From contig JAFGQJ010000140.1 of NCBI GenBank assembly GCA_016935715.1, positions 1 to 21,026 on the forward strand: 21,026 nucleotides of DNA, given 5' to 3'. The DNA comes from Spirochaetales bacterium. GTDB taxonomy: Bacteria > Spirochaetota > Spirochaetia > SZUA-6 > DRHE01. Below the pieces are notes generated by a model. The model worked only from the letters and a program-made list of their open reading frames with translations, was not told the origin of the DNA and did not search any database. Position 1 is the stretch's first letter. Each line of letters opens with the position of its first letter. Both the position numbers and the translations under genes were made by a program. Below, piece by piece: positions 6,436 through 14,432 of this stretch.

Positions 6436-8011
6436 ATTTCACAACTCCCGGCGGCACCCTGAGCTCGCGGAAACGCAGATACTTGAGGGGATGGATGTTG
6501 AGGACATTGGGAAACCACCCTTCCACCTCGTCCAGGTCGATCAGGTTGAAGGCGGGCGTGTGGCTGATCGGCAGTACCACCGCCTTTTGAAGCAGCACCT
6601 CTTCGCTGTCCCCGAGGGTATCGTACCTCTCCCGTCCTTCCTGGCTGAAAGATCGCTCGATGAGATCGTCGAACTCCCGATCGGCGAAACGGGCGTCGTT
6701 GAGATTGCTGTCGGTCGTCCACATCTGGAGAAAGGTCAGGGGATCGGCGTAGTCGCCGATCCAGGTTGCCGAGCCGATCGTGAAATCCCCCTTCTTTACC
6801 TCCTCCAGATACGCCTCGAAGGGGAAGGTTTGGAAGCCCACCTCCACATCCAGGTCCGCCTTCCAGGCTTCCCCCATGAGCTCGGCGATGCGCCGGCTCT
6901 CGGAATCTCCGGGGAGCTTGAACAGCAGCGGCGGCAGGCCCTTGCCGCCGGCATAGCCCGCCTGCTCCAGCAGTCGAAGCGCTTCCTCGCGGCTGGAAGC
7001 CTCTATCCCATCCACTTCCGGATATCCGGGTATGCCGGGGATGAGGTTGCTCGTGGGAAGCAGCACTTCCTCCTCGTTCCGGATCCGCTCCCAAGGTACG
7101 AGGAGGGCCAGAGCCCGGCGTACCTGCTCATCGGCCCAGGGTTTTTCGCTGCAGACGAAGAAGTAGTAGCTGGTGGCGAACAGGGGATTGAATACGATCT
7201 TGCTGCGGTCGAACAGCAGCTCGGTGTCCCAGTTGTTTGCCCAATGGATCTCTCCCTTGTTGAAACCCTGGCTGATCGCCTCGGGATCATCCATGAAGCG
7301 CACCCGCAGGGTTTCCAGCTCGACCCGTGCGGCGTCCCAGTAGAGCTTGTTCTTCTTCAGCACCAGCTCCTCCGGGCTGCGCTCGTGGATGTAGAAGGGA
7401 CCGTTGCCGATCAGCGTGGAATCCCGATCCCAACGCTCCCGCTCCAGGTAGGATGAATGCACGGGCGCGAAGGTCATGTGGCACAGGATCTTGAGAAAAT
7501 GGCTGGCCGGTCTCTCCAGCTCGACCTCGAGGGTCGTGGGGGAGATCACGCGGATGCCCAGGTCATCCACCTCCCGACCCAGGCGGTAGTCCCGGGCTCC
7601 CTTGATAACGTCGAAGAGAAACGAGTACTCTGCTCCGGCGTCGGGTTCCAGCACCCGCAGCCAGGATTCCAGGAAGTCCTGAGCCCGCACGGGGTCGCCA
7701 TTGCTGAAGCGGGCGTTCTCCCGCAGGGTGAAGGTATAAACGGTCCGGTCCGGGCTTATCTTCCACTCCGAGGCAACCGCGGGAATCGGTTCCAGGGAGA
7801 AAGGATGATAGCTCAGCAGGCCCTCGTAGATGCCGGTGGACAGCTCGGACTCCATGGTCGTGTAGATGTGCCGCGGGTCCAGGACCAGGCTTTTCGGGGA
7901 GTAGACCAGCACGAACTCCCTCGCTTGTTCCTCCTCGGCCTCCTGCGCGGGTGCCGCAGCGATACAGGCCAGGAGAACGAGCGCCGACAGCAGCAGTCGC
8001 TTCATATCCAT
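6392..8011 (-). CDS. Peptide/oligopeptide ABC transporter substrate-binding protein (family 5), orphan
   Basis: About 539 residues, OppA/DppA size. Following an export signal (MKRLLLSALVLLACIAAAPAQ) comes the family-5 opening: SPKSLVLDPRHIYTTMESELSTG, then EGLLSYHP, ASEWKISPDRTVYTFTLRENARFSNGDPV with the classic F-x-N/D-G-x-P signature, and later IGNGPFYI and NDARFADREFDDLI. LLAC in the signal could be a lipobox, giving a lipoprotein with the cysteine at residue 17 of this start; APA-QEAEEE is a competing signal peptidase I site. No permease or ATPase gene is adjacent, so it must use transporter parts encoded elsewhere or serve as a sensor. Starts at 8011, 8005 or TTG 8020 are possible; none has a clear ribosome site. 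The serine-rich C-terminus is encoded in the overlap with the VTT gene. Confidence 0.88.
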   Translation of the reverse strand: MDMKRLLLSALVLLACIAAAPAQEAEEEQAREFVLVYSPKSLVLDPRHIYTTMESELSTGIYEGLLSYHPFSLEPIPAVASEWKISPDRTVYTFTLRENARFSNGDPVRAQDFLESWLRVLEPDAGAEYSFLFDVIKGARDYRLGREVDDLGIRVISPTTLEVELERPASHFLKILCHMTFAPVHSSYLERERWDRDSTLIGNGPFYIHERSPEELVLKKNKLYWDAARVELETLRVRFMDDPEAISQGFNKGEIHWANNWDTELLFDRSKIVFNPLFATSYYFFVCSEKPWADEQVRRALALLVPWERIRNEEEVLLPTSNLIPGIPGYPEVDGIEASSREEALRLLEQAGYAGGKGLPPLLFKLPGDSESRRIAELMGEAWKADLDVEVGFQTFPFEAYLEEVKKGDFTIGSATWIGDYADPLTFLQMWTTDSNLNDARFADREFDDLIERSFSQEGRERYDTLGDSEEVLLQKAVVLPISHTPAFNLIDLDEVEGWFPNVLNIHPLKYLRFRELRVPPGVVKSSSSSYPASSIACD

Positions 8012-8032
8012 AAGCAACAATACTGATTTTTG

Positions 8033-8701
8033 CTAGAAGAGGCTATACGAGCGGATCTCTTTCACCCGCAGCTTCACATCCAGGCGGGTCGTGTACGCCC
8101 CGGATTGTATGATCGTGTGGGGCTCGTTCCAGATGAGGATCTCTCCGGTGACTTCCCGGGGTTTGTTGAAGATTGCCGGGCGCAGGGCTTCCCGGATGGC
8201 GTTCTTCAACGCATCCCGCAGAGCCTGCCGTTTGCCTTCGGGACTGGGTGCCGTGAACACGCTGTGGCTGCCGACCCCGGAGGCGGACTCCACGGAATTG
8301 CTGGCCCAGGCCCTCCGCCGGGCGTACTGGAAGTCCTCCAGCCGGTAGTTGACCTTGAGGAAAAGCAGGCTGTCCTTGATATAGGCATCGGCGACGGCCA
8401 GGTTCGGGTCGCGCCAGAGGATCTCTGCCACGGGGGTCACGGTGAAGGTTTCCTCGACCTTGCGAACCCGGTCGCCCGGGGTATAGCTGAAGCGAAAGCC
8501 GTAGATCATTCCGGAGAGGATTTCCCGGGCTTCCTCCAGGGCACGGCGCTGCGCCGCTTCCGCTGACAGGGGATAATCCTCGCTGCCCTGCACCATGGGT
8601 TCCAGCTCGCACCACAACCGGACACTGAGAAGCTCCGACTGCGCGTGCACGTACGGAGATACCAGGAGAAGGACAACGCTTGCGAAGAGTTTTCGAGGCA
8701 T
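8033..8701 (-). CDS. Exported protein of unknown function
   Basis: A 222-residue protein with a clear signal peptide: residues 1-20, MPRKLF, a hydrophobic run, then VHA before QSE. The mature part has a segment rich in Ala, Glu and Arg (SAEAAQRRALEEAREILSGM) followed by beta-rich stretches such as RFSYTPGDRVRKVEETFTVTP and SLLFLKVNYRLEDF. A second helical segment contains GKRQALRDALKNAIREAL, and the end is a beta strand with alternating residues (TTRLDVKLRVKEIRSYSLF). Helices of the type ALxxA followed by strands recall LPP20/FlgT-like periplasmic proteins, but I would not assign that family by eye. It lies 22 bases upstream of the peptide-binding protein and 26 bases behind the rhomboid gene, probably in one transcript. 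AAGG sits 5 bases before the ATG. Confidence 0.75.
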   Translation of the reverse strand: MPRKLFASVVLLLVSPYVHAQSELLSVRLWCELEPMVQGSEDYPLSAEAAQRRALEEAREILSGMIYGFRFSYTPGDRVRKVEETFTVTPVAEILWRDPNLAVADAYIKDSLLFLKVNYRLEDFQYARRRAWASNSVESASGVGSHSVFTAPSPEGKRQALRDALKNAIREALRPAIFNKPREVTGEILIWNEPHTIIQSGAYTTRLDVKLRVKEIRSYSLF

Positions 8702-8727
8702 TCTACCTTAATATCGGCAGAACACCT

Positions 8728-9363
8728 TCAGCGTCTGAAAAACACCCGGATCGGATTGATGCCCATCCGGATGAGGAGGTACAGATAGCCGAATACCACT
8801 CCGGCCAGGTGGGTCAAATGGGCGACCCCGCTGCCGGGCCGGCTGATCAGGTAAACCACCTCCAAACCGGTGAAAACCAGCACCGCGATTCGGGCAGGCA
8901 TCGGGATGAACAGGCTCACCAGTATGCGCGTATCCGGATAGAATGTGGCGAAGGCCAGCATGACCGCGAAAATGGCTCCGGAAGCGCCGACCACCGGCAC
9001 CACGGCCAGGCCGGAATACCAGTTCACGGCAACCGTCGCTATTCCTGCACCGATTCCGGTGATGAAGTAGTACAGGAGGAACTCCGAGCTCCCCCATCTG
9101 CGCTCCAGGGGCATGCCGAACATGAACAGCACGAACATGTTCAGCAGGATGTGCCAGAACCCCCCGTGAAGGAACATATACGTCAGTATCTGCCAGACTG
9201 CCCGCTCGCGAACCACCAGGTAGGGAATCAGGGCGAGATAGCGGAAGACCTGGGGAAACAGCATCGTGATCAGATACATCCCCACGTTGACGATGACCAG
9301 GGTGAGGGTGGCGTTATAGAAACGATAGCGCAGCGGCCGCTTGTAAACCGGTAGCTCGTTCAT
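8728..9363 (-). CDS. Rhomboid-family intramembrane serine protease
   Basis: A 211-residue polytopic membrane protease that cleaves substrates within the membrane. The catalytic serine is S128 in GASGA, and the partner histidine is H185 in THLAGVVFG. The family's HGGFWHILLNM segment at 66-76, with Asn75, forms the oxyanion region. At least six hydrophobic segments are visible, and there is no extra N- or C-terminal domain, so it is a minimal GlpG-like form. The open frame extends upstream to 9609, but that part overlaps the polyprenyl synthase gene and shows no family similarity, so I start at ATG 9363. No proper ribosome site is present: AAGG lies directly against the ATG. A TTGACG (9399-9394), 18-base spacer and TACTTT (9375-9370) could give a leaderless start, but the -10 is poor. 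Confidence 0.9.
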   Translation of the reverse strand: MNELPVYKRPLRYRFYNATLTLVIVNVGMYLITMLFPQVFRYLALIPYLVVRERAVWQILTYMFLHGGFWHILLNMFVLFMFGMPLERRWGSSEFLLYYFITGIGAGIATVAVNWYSGLAVVPVVGASGAIFAVMLAFATFYPDTRILVSLFIPMPARIAVLVFTGLEVVYLISRPGSGVAHLTHLAGVVFGYLYLLIRMGINPIRVFFRR

Positions 9364-9409
9364 ACCTTGAAAGTACGTATCCGCAAACCGAATCGTCAAC
9401 CTGTGATCA

Positions 9410-10468
9410 TCAACCCGTGATGAGCATGTCTGCCAGCTCCGAGAGCTGGTCCCGGGCCCGGCAGCGGGGGGCGAATCGTTCCAGATTGTCCCTGGTCTCT
9501 GCCAGAAGGGTTCTGGCCTTCCCTTCCGCCTGTTCCAGGCACCCGGAGGGGGCGATCCGTTCGATGAGCTGCTCAACGGCTTTCCAGGCCGATTCGCTGT
9601 CCTCTCCACCGGCGATCTCGAACAGCTCGCGGATCTGAGGCTGCCGGTCGGGATAGCGCTCGAGATACAGGATTATCGGCAGACTCTTCTTGCCTTCGAT
9701 GATGTCGTCCCCCCGCTGCTTTCCCGGTACCCCCGGCCCCAGGTTTTTCACGTCATCGATGATCTGGAAGCAGGCACCGAAATCTTCGGCAATCGAACCG
9801 AGACGTTCAGCGGTCCGCTGCCGCCCTCCCACGGCGATCACCGCGGCTCTGGCAGCCAGCCGGGCCAGTCCTCCGGTTTTGAGGCGGCACATCTGTCCGT
9901 ACTGCTCTTCGCCGGGGATATTCAGGTGGTCCCTGTGCCAGAGAATGTCGAGGCCCTGTCCGAAATGCAGCCGCACCAGATCCTCGGTGTAGTAGCGGTG
10001 AAGGATCAGTTTCTGCGAATCCGTGAAGGATGCGGTATCGATCAGCCGAGCGGGGAGGAAGTACATCAGGTTCCCGGCGTTCAGAGCCAGATCCATACCG
10101 AATTTGATGTGCTCCGCCGCCTCTCCCCGTCTCTGAACGGCCCCGTCTTCGATGTCATCGACGATCAGGCTGCCGTTGTGGGCGATCTCCACCATCGGAG
10201 TCAGGGGCAGGGCCAGGCGCCAGTCGCCGTACATCTCGGCGCAGAGGAGCATGAACAGAGGACGCCAGCGTTTGCCGCCGCGGCCCAGCAGATCCCGGGC
10301 CGGGTCGCAGATGCGCTGCCACAGCTCTACGGGAATCGAGCTCAGGTCGTTGCCGGATTGAAGGCGCGCCCAGCCGTCGTCGATTCTTTCGGGGATGACC
10401 CGCTGGATCTCCGCCTCCACCGCCTCGATCTTGTCTTTCAATCGTTCGAGCAAAGGGATAGAATCCAT
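9410..10468 (-). CDS. Polyprenyl (isoprenyl) diphosphate synthase
   Basis: Head-to-tail prenyltransferase that extends allylic diphosphates with isopentenyl diphosphate, using the product of the MEP pathway encoded partly at 3706-4844. 352 residues, slightly longer than the usual 300-330. GGKRWRP at 64-70 binds the isopentenyl substrate. The first aspartate-rich motif is DDIED at 104-108, followed by QRRG. The second motif at 238-242 is DDVKN, with Asn in place of the last Asp, followed by RGDDIIEGKKSLP. DDIED plus DDxxN is the pattern of eukaryotic-type GGPP synthases. Residues just before the first motif are small (Gly, Ser), which favours a C20 or longer product; chain length is not certain. 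The start is in a GGAT tandem stretch; ATG 10468 fits the family. It is divergent from rlmE, 35 bases away. Confidence 0.9.
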   Translation of the reverse strand: MDSIPLLERLKDKIEAVEAEIQRVIPERIDDGWARLQSGNDLSSIPVELWQRICDPARDLLGRGGKRWRPLFMLLCAEMYGDWRLALPLTPMVEIAHNGSLIVDDIEDGAVQRRGEAAEHIKFGMDLALNAGNLMYFLPARLIDTASFTDSQKLILHRYYTEDLVRLHFGQGLDILWHRDHLNIPGEEQYGQMCRLKTGGLARLAARAAVIAVGGRQRTAERLGSIAEDFGACFQIIDDVKNLGPGVPGKQRGDDIIEGKKSLPIILYLERYPDRQPQIRELFEIAGGEDSESAWKAVEQLIERIAPSGCLEQAEGKARTLLAETRDNLERFAPRCRARDQLSELADMLITG

Positions 10469-10503
10469 CCATCCAGTGTATCCGATCTCGAGGTTTCTGC
10501 AAG

Positions 10504-11100
10504 ATGAAAAGAAATGCGGACTACTTCAGCAGGTTGGCCAAACAGAAGAATTTCCCGGCCCGCTCCGTGTTCAAGCTCCAGGAGATGCAGGAGCGCTTCG
10601 GATTGTTCGAGGCGGGGCAGAGAATCCTGGACCTGGGCTCCGCCCCGGGAAGCTGGAGCAAGTACTGCCTGCAGCTCCTCGGGCCGCGCGGCCTGTTGGT
10701 CGGGGTCGACCTGGAAGCGGTGAGGATGGAGCCCCCGGCGGGGCCGCGGTATCGCTTTCTCCAGGGGGACATCTTCTCCGCGGAAATTGCGGCGCAGCTC
10801 GGCGAGCTGGGACCGTTTGACGTTATTTTGAGCGACGCAGCGCCCCGGACCAGCGGAAGCGGCCTGGTGGACGGTGAAGGGTCCCTGCAGATCGCAGAGC
10901 GTGTGCTGGAGATCGCCGCCCACACCCTCGAGCGGGGAGGACACCTGGTGGTCAAGGTATTCCAGGGGGGCGAGGAGGGCCGCCTGCTGCGGCGCATGAA
11001 GTCAATTTTCCGCCGCGCCAGGGCGTTCAAGCCGAAAGCATCCCGAAGCGAGTCCCGCGAAATCTACTTCCTCGGGCTGTTCCTGGTCCGCAAAAGTTGA
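10504..11100 (+). CDS. rlmE: 23S rRNA 2'-O-methyltransferase (FtsJ/RrmJ)
   Basis: SAM-dependent enzyme that methylates the 2'-OH of a uridine in the A loop of 23S rRNA. 198 residues, normal length. The SAM-binding loop is ILDLGSAPGSW at 41-51. The K-D-K-E tetrad is complete: K24 (SVFKLQ), D111 (ILSDAAP), K151 (LVVKVFQGG) and E186 (SRSESREIYF). KRNADYFSRLAKQKNFPARS at the N-terminus matches the family's basic RNA-binding start. A weak GAGG lies about 10 bases before the ATG. It is divergent from the polyprenyl synthase gene, and the next gene has its own promoter 10 bases after the stop. Confidence 0.93.
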   Translation: MKRNADYFSRLAKQKNFPARSVFKLQEMQERFGLFEAGQRILDLGSAPGSWSKYCLQLLGPRGLLVGVDLEAVRMEPPAGPRYRFLQGDIFSAEIAAQLGELGPFDVILSDAAPRTSGSGLVDGEGSLQIAERVLEIAAHTLERGGHLVVKVFQGGEEGRLLRRMKSIFRRARAFKPKASRSESREIYFLGLFLVRKS

Positions 11101-11109
11101 AAAAAAAGC

Positions 11110-11138
11110 TTGAACTATGAAATGATAGCCTTTATCAT
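11110..11138 (+). promoter_or_regulatory. Predicted promoter with dyad over the -10 box
   Basis: TTGAAC at 11110-11115, 17 bases, then TATCAT at 11133-11138 (5 of 6 matches). The -10 box is also the right arm of an inverted repeat: ATGATA at 11122-11127, five bases, TATCAT at 11133-11138, which could be a repressor site. The start would be near 11145, giving a leader of about 50 bases that includes a small TCCTT/AAGGA hairpin at 11148-11160. Confidence 0.6.
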
Positions 11139-11193
11139 GGAGTAGTATCCTTCTCAAGGAAAAAAATTTTATAGTCTAAGGGGGAATTGTGGA

Positions 11194-11862
11194 ATGAAAC
11201 GTCTGATCGTTTTACTCTGCCTTCTGTTCTTGATCGTCCCGGCCTTCCTCTTCTCCCAGAGCATGGACGGCTGGACCGCCGCCTATGGGGATTGGAAGAT
11301 GGTAGGAGGCCGGCTGGTGCAGAGCAGCACCAAGGCGGGGATGGCGCAGGCCTTTATGCGGCTTCCCCAAAGCGGTGTCATGCAGTACGAGTTCGATGTG
11401 AAATACATCGACGGCGGTCAGGATATGTTCGGCGCCTTCGGTTTTCACGTCGGTATCGACAGTGCAGCCAGGGGCAAAAGCTGGGGTAACGGCAAATCCT
11501 TCCTGCTCTGGTTGACCTTCGATCCGAAGGCCTACGGAGGCTCGGGTGTGTATGGCCAGGCTTACTACAGCGAAGCCCATTCGGCCATGGCCATGGTCCA
11601 CAGGGCTACGGCGTATGAGCTTCCCATGAACCGGCTCAAAGACATCAACCTGAACAGGATGGCAACGTATGCCCTGCCGGTGAAGGCCCGGGTCAACTAC
11701 AACACCGGGGAAGTCAAGGTGTGGGATCCGGTGATTCCGAACTACTACTACCGTTTCAGCCTGGGTGGACCGATGCGGGGAGGCAACTACATCTCCGTGC
11801 GGACCAACAGCCTGGCTGCCAGTTTCGGAAATTTCAAGATCAGCCGGCCGAGCAGTTTCTGA
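11194..11862 (+). CDS. Exported beta-rich protein of unknown function
   Basis: A 222-residue protein. Residues 1-21 form a strong signal peptide (MKRLIVLLCLLFLIVPAFLFS before QSMDGW). The mature part is rich in aromatic and glycine residues and in short strands: MDGWTAAYGDWKMVGGRLVQSS, MQYEFDVKYIDGG, KSFLLWLTFDPK, and near the end GNYISVRTNSLAASFGNFKIS. A W-x-x-x-x-G-D-W-K opening and the final FGNFKI strand recall jelly-roll (LamG or DUF1080-like) domains that bind sugars, but that is a fold guess only. It has its own promoter (11110-11138), a strong ribosome site (AAGGGGG, 9 bases before the ATG) and its own terminator (11920-11953), so it is a stand-alone and probably well expressed unit. 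Confidence 0.75.
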   Translation: MKRLIVLLCLLFLIVPAFLFSQSMDGWTAAYGDWKMVGGRLVQSSTKAGMAQAFMRLPQSGVMQYEFDVKYIDGGQDMFGAFGFHVGIDSAARGKSWGNGKSFLLWLTFDPKAYGGSGVYGQAYYSEAHSAMAMVHRATAYELPMNRLKDINLNRMATYALPVKARVNYNTGEVKVWDPVIPNYYYRFSLGGPMRGGNYISVRTNSLAASFGNFKISRPSSF

Positions 11863-11919
11863 AGCCGCTGCCAGGCAACCCCCTCGCGAGCTGAAAACCG
11901 CGAGATTTACCATTTCTCG

Positions 11920-11953
11920 AGTCCAGGTTCTCTTTGGAGGATCTGGACTTTTT
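11920..11953 (+). terminator. Rho-independent terminator behind the exported protein gene
   Basis: AGTCCAGGTTCTC pairs with GAGGATCTGGACT (13 pairs, two of them G-U) around a TTTG loop, followed by a run of five T counting the last stem base. A second hairpin (CTCGCG / CGCGAG) lies just upstream at 11883-11904. The rest of the gap up to 12057 holds only weak promoter-like signals. Confidence 0.85.
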
Positions 11954-12057
11954 CAAGTCCGACAGGTCCCTGACATGCGCCTCGAAGCCCGCCTCAGTGC
12001 ACCCCCACTCACCGCGGGATAGAAATTCTTCGGCATTAACTGTAGTATGGCTGCCAA

Positions 12058-13440
12058 ATGAAGGTCCTCAGCTTCGGGGAACAGGCCCTGAAAGATGCGA
12101 ATTCCATTCGGTCTCTTCACCAGGTAGTGATCCGGGCGGCGGAAGAAACCGATCGCCTGGTGCTGGTGACTGCATCCCTGCAGGGTGTACGGGACGCGCT
12201 GGCCGAGGCGGCCGGCCGGGCTGCCGGGGGTTCCGGCGGCTACATGGAGCGGATGGAGGCGATCCAGGAGCGGATCCTTGAGATCATTCGCAGCCTGTTC
12301 GGCCCGCGGGATCAGTCCGGGGTGATCACGGCGGTTCAGATCCTGCTGAACGATCTGGAGGATATACTGCACGGAGTCCAGCTGATCGGGGAGTGCTCCC
12401 CCCGCACCCTCGATCTGGTGCTCAGCTTTGCAACCCGCATCAGCTGCATCCTGGTCAGCCGTTACCTGTCAGTGGAGGGAATCGAGGCTCAAACGGAGGA
12501 GAATCCCGGGATTCTTCTCCGCGTGAATCCGCACGGCATGCTTCAGGTGGACTACCAGGCCAGCTACCAGGCCATAGCGGACTCCCTGGGAACGGGCAAG
12601 GGGATACAGGTCGTGGCCGGCGGGATCGCAGGCACCGAGCAGGGAGCGCTTGCCGTTCTTCAGGCCGACGGCGGCGACCTGAGTGCTTCCCTGGTTGCCG
12701 CAGCTCTGGGCGCCGAGATCATCGAGATGTGGACGGGACTGGACGGGGTGACGAGCGCTGATCCGGACTATGTGTCCGAGGCTTTCGTGATTTCGGAGTT
12801 GAGCTACCAGGAGGCGATGGAGCTGTCCTTCTTCGGAGCGCGGATGATCCACTCCCAATCCCTGGTTCCGGCCATGGAAGCGGGAATTCCCATCCACATA
12901 CGCAATCTCGAGCGGCTGGAGAACCCGGGGACGCGCATCTGCAGCGATCCTCAGCGCCGGCAGACGGCAATCGTGGGAATCGCCTCCATCGAGCCGGTCG
13001 CGCTGGTGAATATCGAGGGCGGCGGGATGGTCGGCGTGCCGGGGATCGCCGCGCGGATCTTCGCCACCCTTGCCAGAACCTCGGTCAATATCATCATGAT
13101 CTCCCAGGCCTCTTCGGAGCACAGCATCTGCGTGGTCTTCCGCCAGCAGGAGGCGGACAGCGCGCTGGAGGCGCTGCGGGAGGAGCTCGCGCCGGAGATC
13201 CGGGCCAAGCAGATCCAGAATTTCGATCTGCGCAAGGACCTGGCCATACTGGCTGCGATCGGCGAGAATATGAGGGGGACGCCCGGAATCTCCGGGAAGC
13301 TGTTCAGTGCCCTGGGCGCAGCGGGGATCAACATCCTGGCGATCGCGCAGGGTTCCTCGGAGACGAACATCTCCTTCGTGATCGGAAAGGCCGAGGAGGC
13401 GAAAGCCCTGAAGACGGTCCACCGGGCTTTCCTGGTTTGA
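12058..13440 (+). CDS. Aspartokinase-like protein with lost active site and intact ACT domains
   Basis: 460 residues, matching the length and order of the aspartokinase-plus-ACT half of ThrA: kinase fold at 1-280, then two ACT domains around 313-360 and 393-445. Similarity is clear in SYQEAMELSFFGARMIHSQS and in both ACT motifs (VNIIMISQASSEHSI, INILAIAQGSSETNI). However, the catalytic motifs are gone. KFGGTS is SFGEQA (residues 5-10), the threonine of GVT/GIT is Arg45, the conserved glutamate of the RGE/HGE motif is Thr126, GRGGSD is QADGGD (202-207), and WTDVDG is WTGLDG (225-230). It probably cannot phosphorylate aspartate. It sits directly before thrB and thrC, where thrA would be, and no homoserine dehydrogenase part follows. 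I infer a regulatory, perhaps threonine-sensing, subunit. No ribosome site; TAGTAT at 12043-12048 lies 9 bases before the ATG. Confidence 0.88.
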   Translation: MKVLSFGEQALKDANSIRSLHQVVIRAAEETDRLVLVTASLQGVRDALAEAAGRAAGGSGGYMERMEAIQERILEIIRSLFGPRDQSGVITAVQILLNDLEDILHGVQLIGECSPRTLDLVLSFATRISCILVSRYLSVEGIEAQTEENPGILLRVNPHGMLQVDYQASYQAIADSLGTGKGIQVVAGGIAGTEQGALAVLQADGGDLSASLVAAALGAEIIEMWTGLDGVTSADPDYVSEAFVISELSYQEAMELSFFGARMIHSQSLVPAMEAGIPIHIRNLERLENPGTRICSDPQRRQTAIVGIASIEPVALVNIEGGGMVGVPGIAARIFATLARTSVNIIMISQASSEHSICVVFRQQEADSALEALREELAPEIRAKQIQNFDLRKDLAILAAIGENMRGTPGISGKLFSALGAAGINILAIAQGSSETNISFVIGKAEEAKALKTVHRAFLV

Positions 13441-13466
13441 AGCGGAAAAGCGGTTTTCAATCAACA

Positions 13467-14432
13467 ATGAGCGGGAACAAACCGGGCGTGAGCAGAGATT
13501 CGGTGGGGGTGTTTGCCCCGGCCACAGTGGCTAACGTAGCCTCCGGTTTCGACGTGCTGGGTTTTGCCCTGGAGCGCCCCGGGGACACGGTCTGCTTGAA
13601 AAAGATACGAGCAAAGCGGGTCGATGTTGTGGCCGTGGAGGGAGACGGCGGCCAGCTTCCCCGGGATCCGGAAAAGAACACGGCCTCCGTGGCGGCCAAG
13701 CGTTTCCTCGAGGCGGTCGGATTTCCCTTCGGCCTGGAGGTGACCGTGCGAAAGCAGATGCCCATGAGCTCCGGGCTGGGCAGCTCTGCAGCCAGCTCGG
13801 TGGCCGCGGTCTACGGCGCCAACATCCTGGCCGGCAGCCCCTTTTCCGTCCGGCAGCTGCTGCCCTTCACCATGGAAGCCGAGCAGGTCGCCTGCGGAGC
13901 GGCTCACGCCGACAACGTTGCACCTTCCCTCCTCGGCGGTTTCGTGCTGATCCGCAGCTACGACCCCCTGGACGTGGTGCAGCTGCCCGTACCTGCGGGG
14001 CTGGCCGTGGCCACGGTCCATCCCCACACCGAGATCAAGACCGAAGACGCCCGACGCATTCTCAAGAAGGAGCTGCGCCTCAGCGACGCGGTGCGGCAGT
14101 GGGGCAACCTGGCCGCCCTGGTTGCCGCTCTGTTTCAGGGGGATCTGGGACTGCTGAGCCGTTCTCTGCAGGATGTGGTTGCCGAGCCCCGCCGGGGGTT
14201 GTTGATCCCGGGTTTTGCCCGGGTCAAGCAGGCTGCTCTGGACGGCGGAGCTCTGGGATGCTCGATCTCCGGGTCGGGACCCTCGGTTTTCTCCATCTGC
14301 GCCTCGATGGAGAAGGCACGGGAGGTGGGTTCGGCGATGCAGAAGGCTTTCACCGACACGGGTCTGGACAGCGATGTGTACCTGTCGCGGATCAATGAAT
14401 CCGGACCCGTGATCCTGGGAGAGGAACGTTGA
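13467..14432 (+). CDS. thrB: Homoserine kinase
   Basis: GHMP-family kinase that phosphorylates homoserine, the step before threonine synthase. The opening motif is FAPATVANVASGFDVLGFAL, the ATP loop PMSSGLGSSAASSVAA is near residue 100, and GCSISGSGPSVFSI is the C-terminal glycine motif. This ATG gives 321 residues, close to the usual 300-320. The start is open: TTG 13437 overlaps the stop of the preceding gene as TTGA and would add 10 residues, while GTG 13503 would give the N-terminus typical of the family (MGVFAPAT). None has a good ribosome site. It overlaps thrC by 4 bases. Second gene of the threonine run. Confidence 0.93.
   Translation: MSGNKPGVSRDSVGVFAPATVANVASGFDVLGFALERPGDTVCLKKIRAKRVDVVAVEGDGGQLPRDPEKNTASVAAKRFLEAVGFPFGLEVTVRKQMPMSSGLGSSAASSVAAVYGANILAGSPFSVRQLLPFTMEAEQVACGAAHADNVAPSLLGGFVLIRSYDPLDVVQLPVPAGLAVATVHPHTEIKTEDARRILKKELRLSDAVRQWGNLAALVAALFQGDLGLLSRSLQDVVAEPRRGLLIPGFARVKQAALDGGALGCSISGSGPSVFSICASMEKAREVGSAMQKAFTDTGLDSDVYLSRINESGPVILGEER

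Noticed and set aside
10462..10475. Three GGAT tandem units at the polyprenyl synthase start, possible phase variation
   Set aside because: Three copies are too few for useful slippage.
12047..12061. Five-codon frame (MAAK stop) ending on the aspartokinase-like start
   Set aside because: No ribosome site and so short that chance is the simplest explanation.
12469..13467. 332-residue frame opposite the aspartokinase-like gene
   Set aside because: Antisense to recognised coding sequence, rich in Arg, His, Gly and Gln as expected of shadow frames, and no ribosome site.
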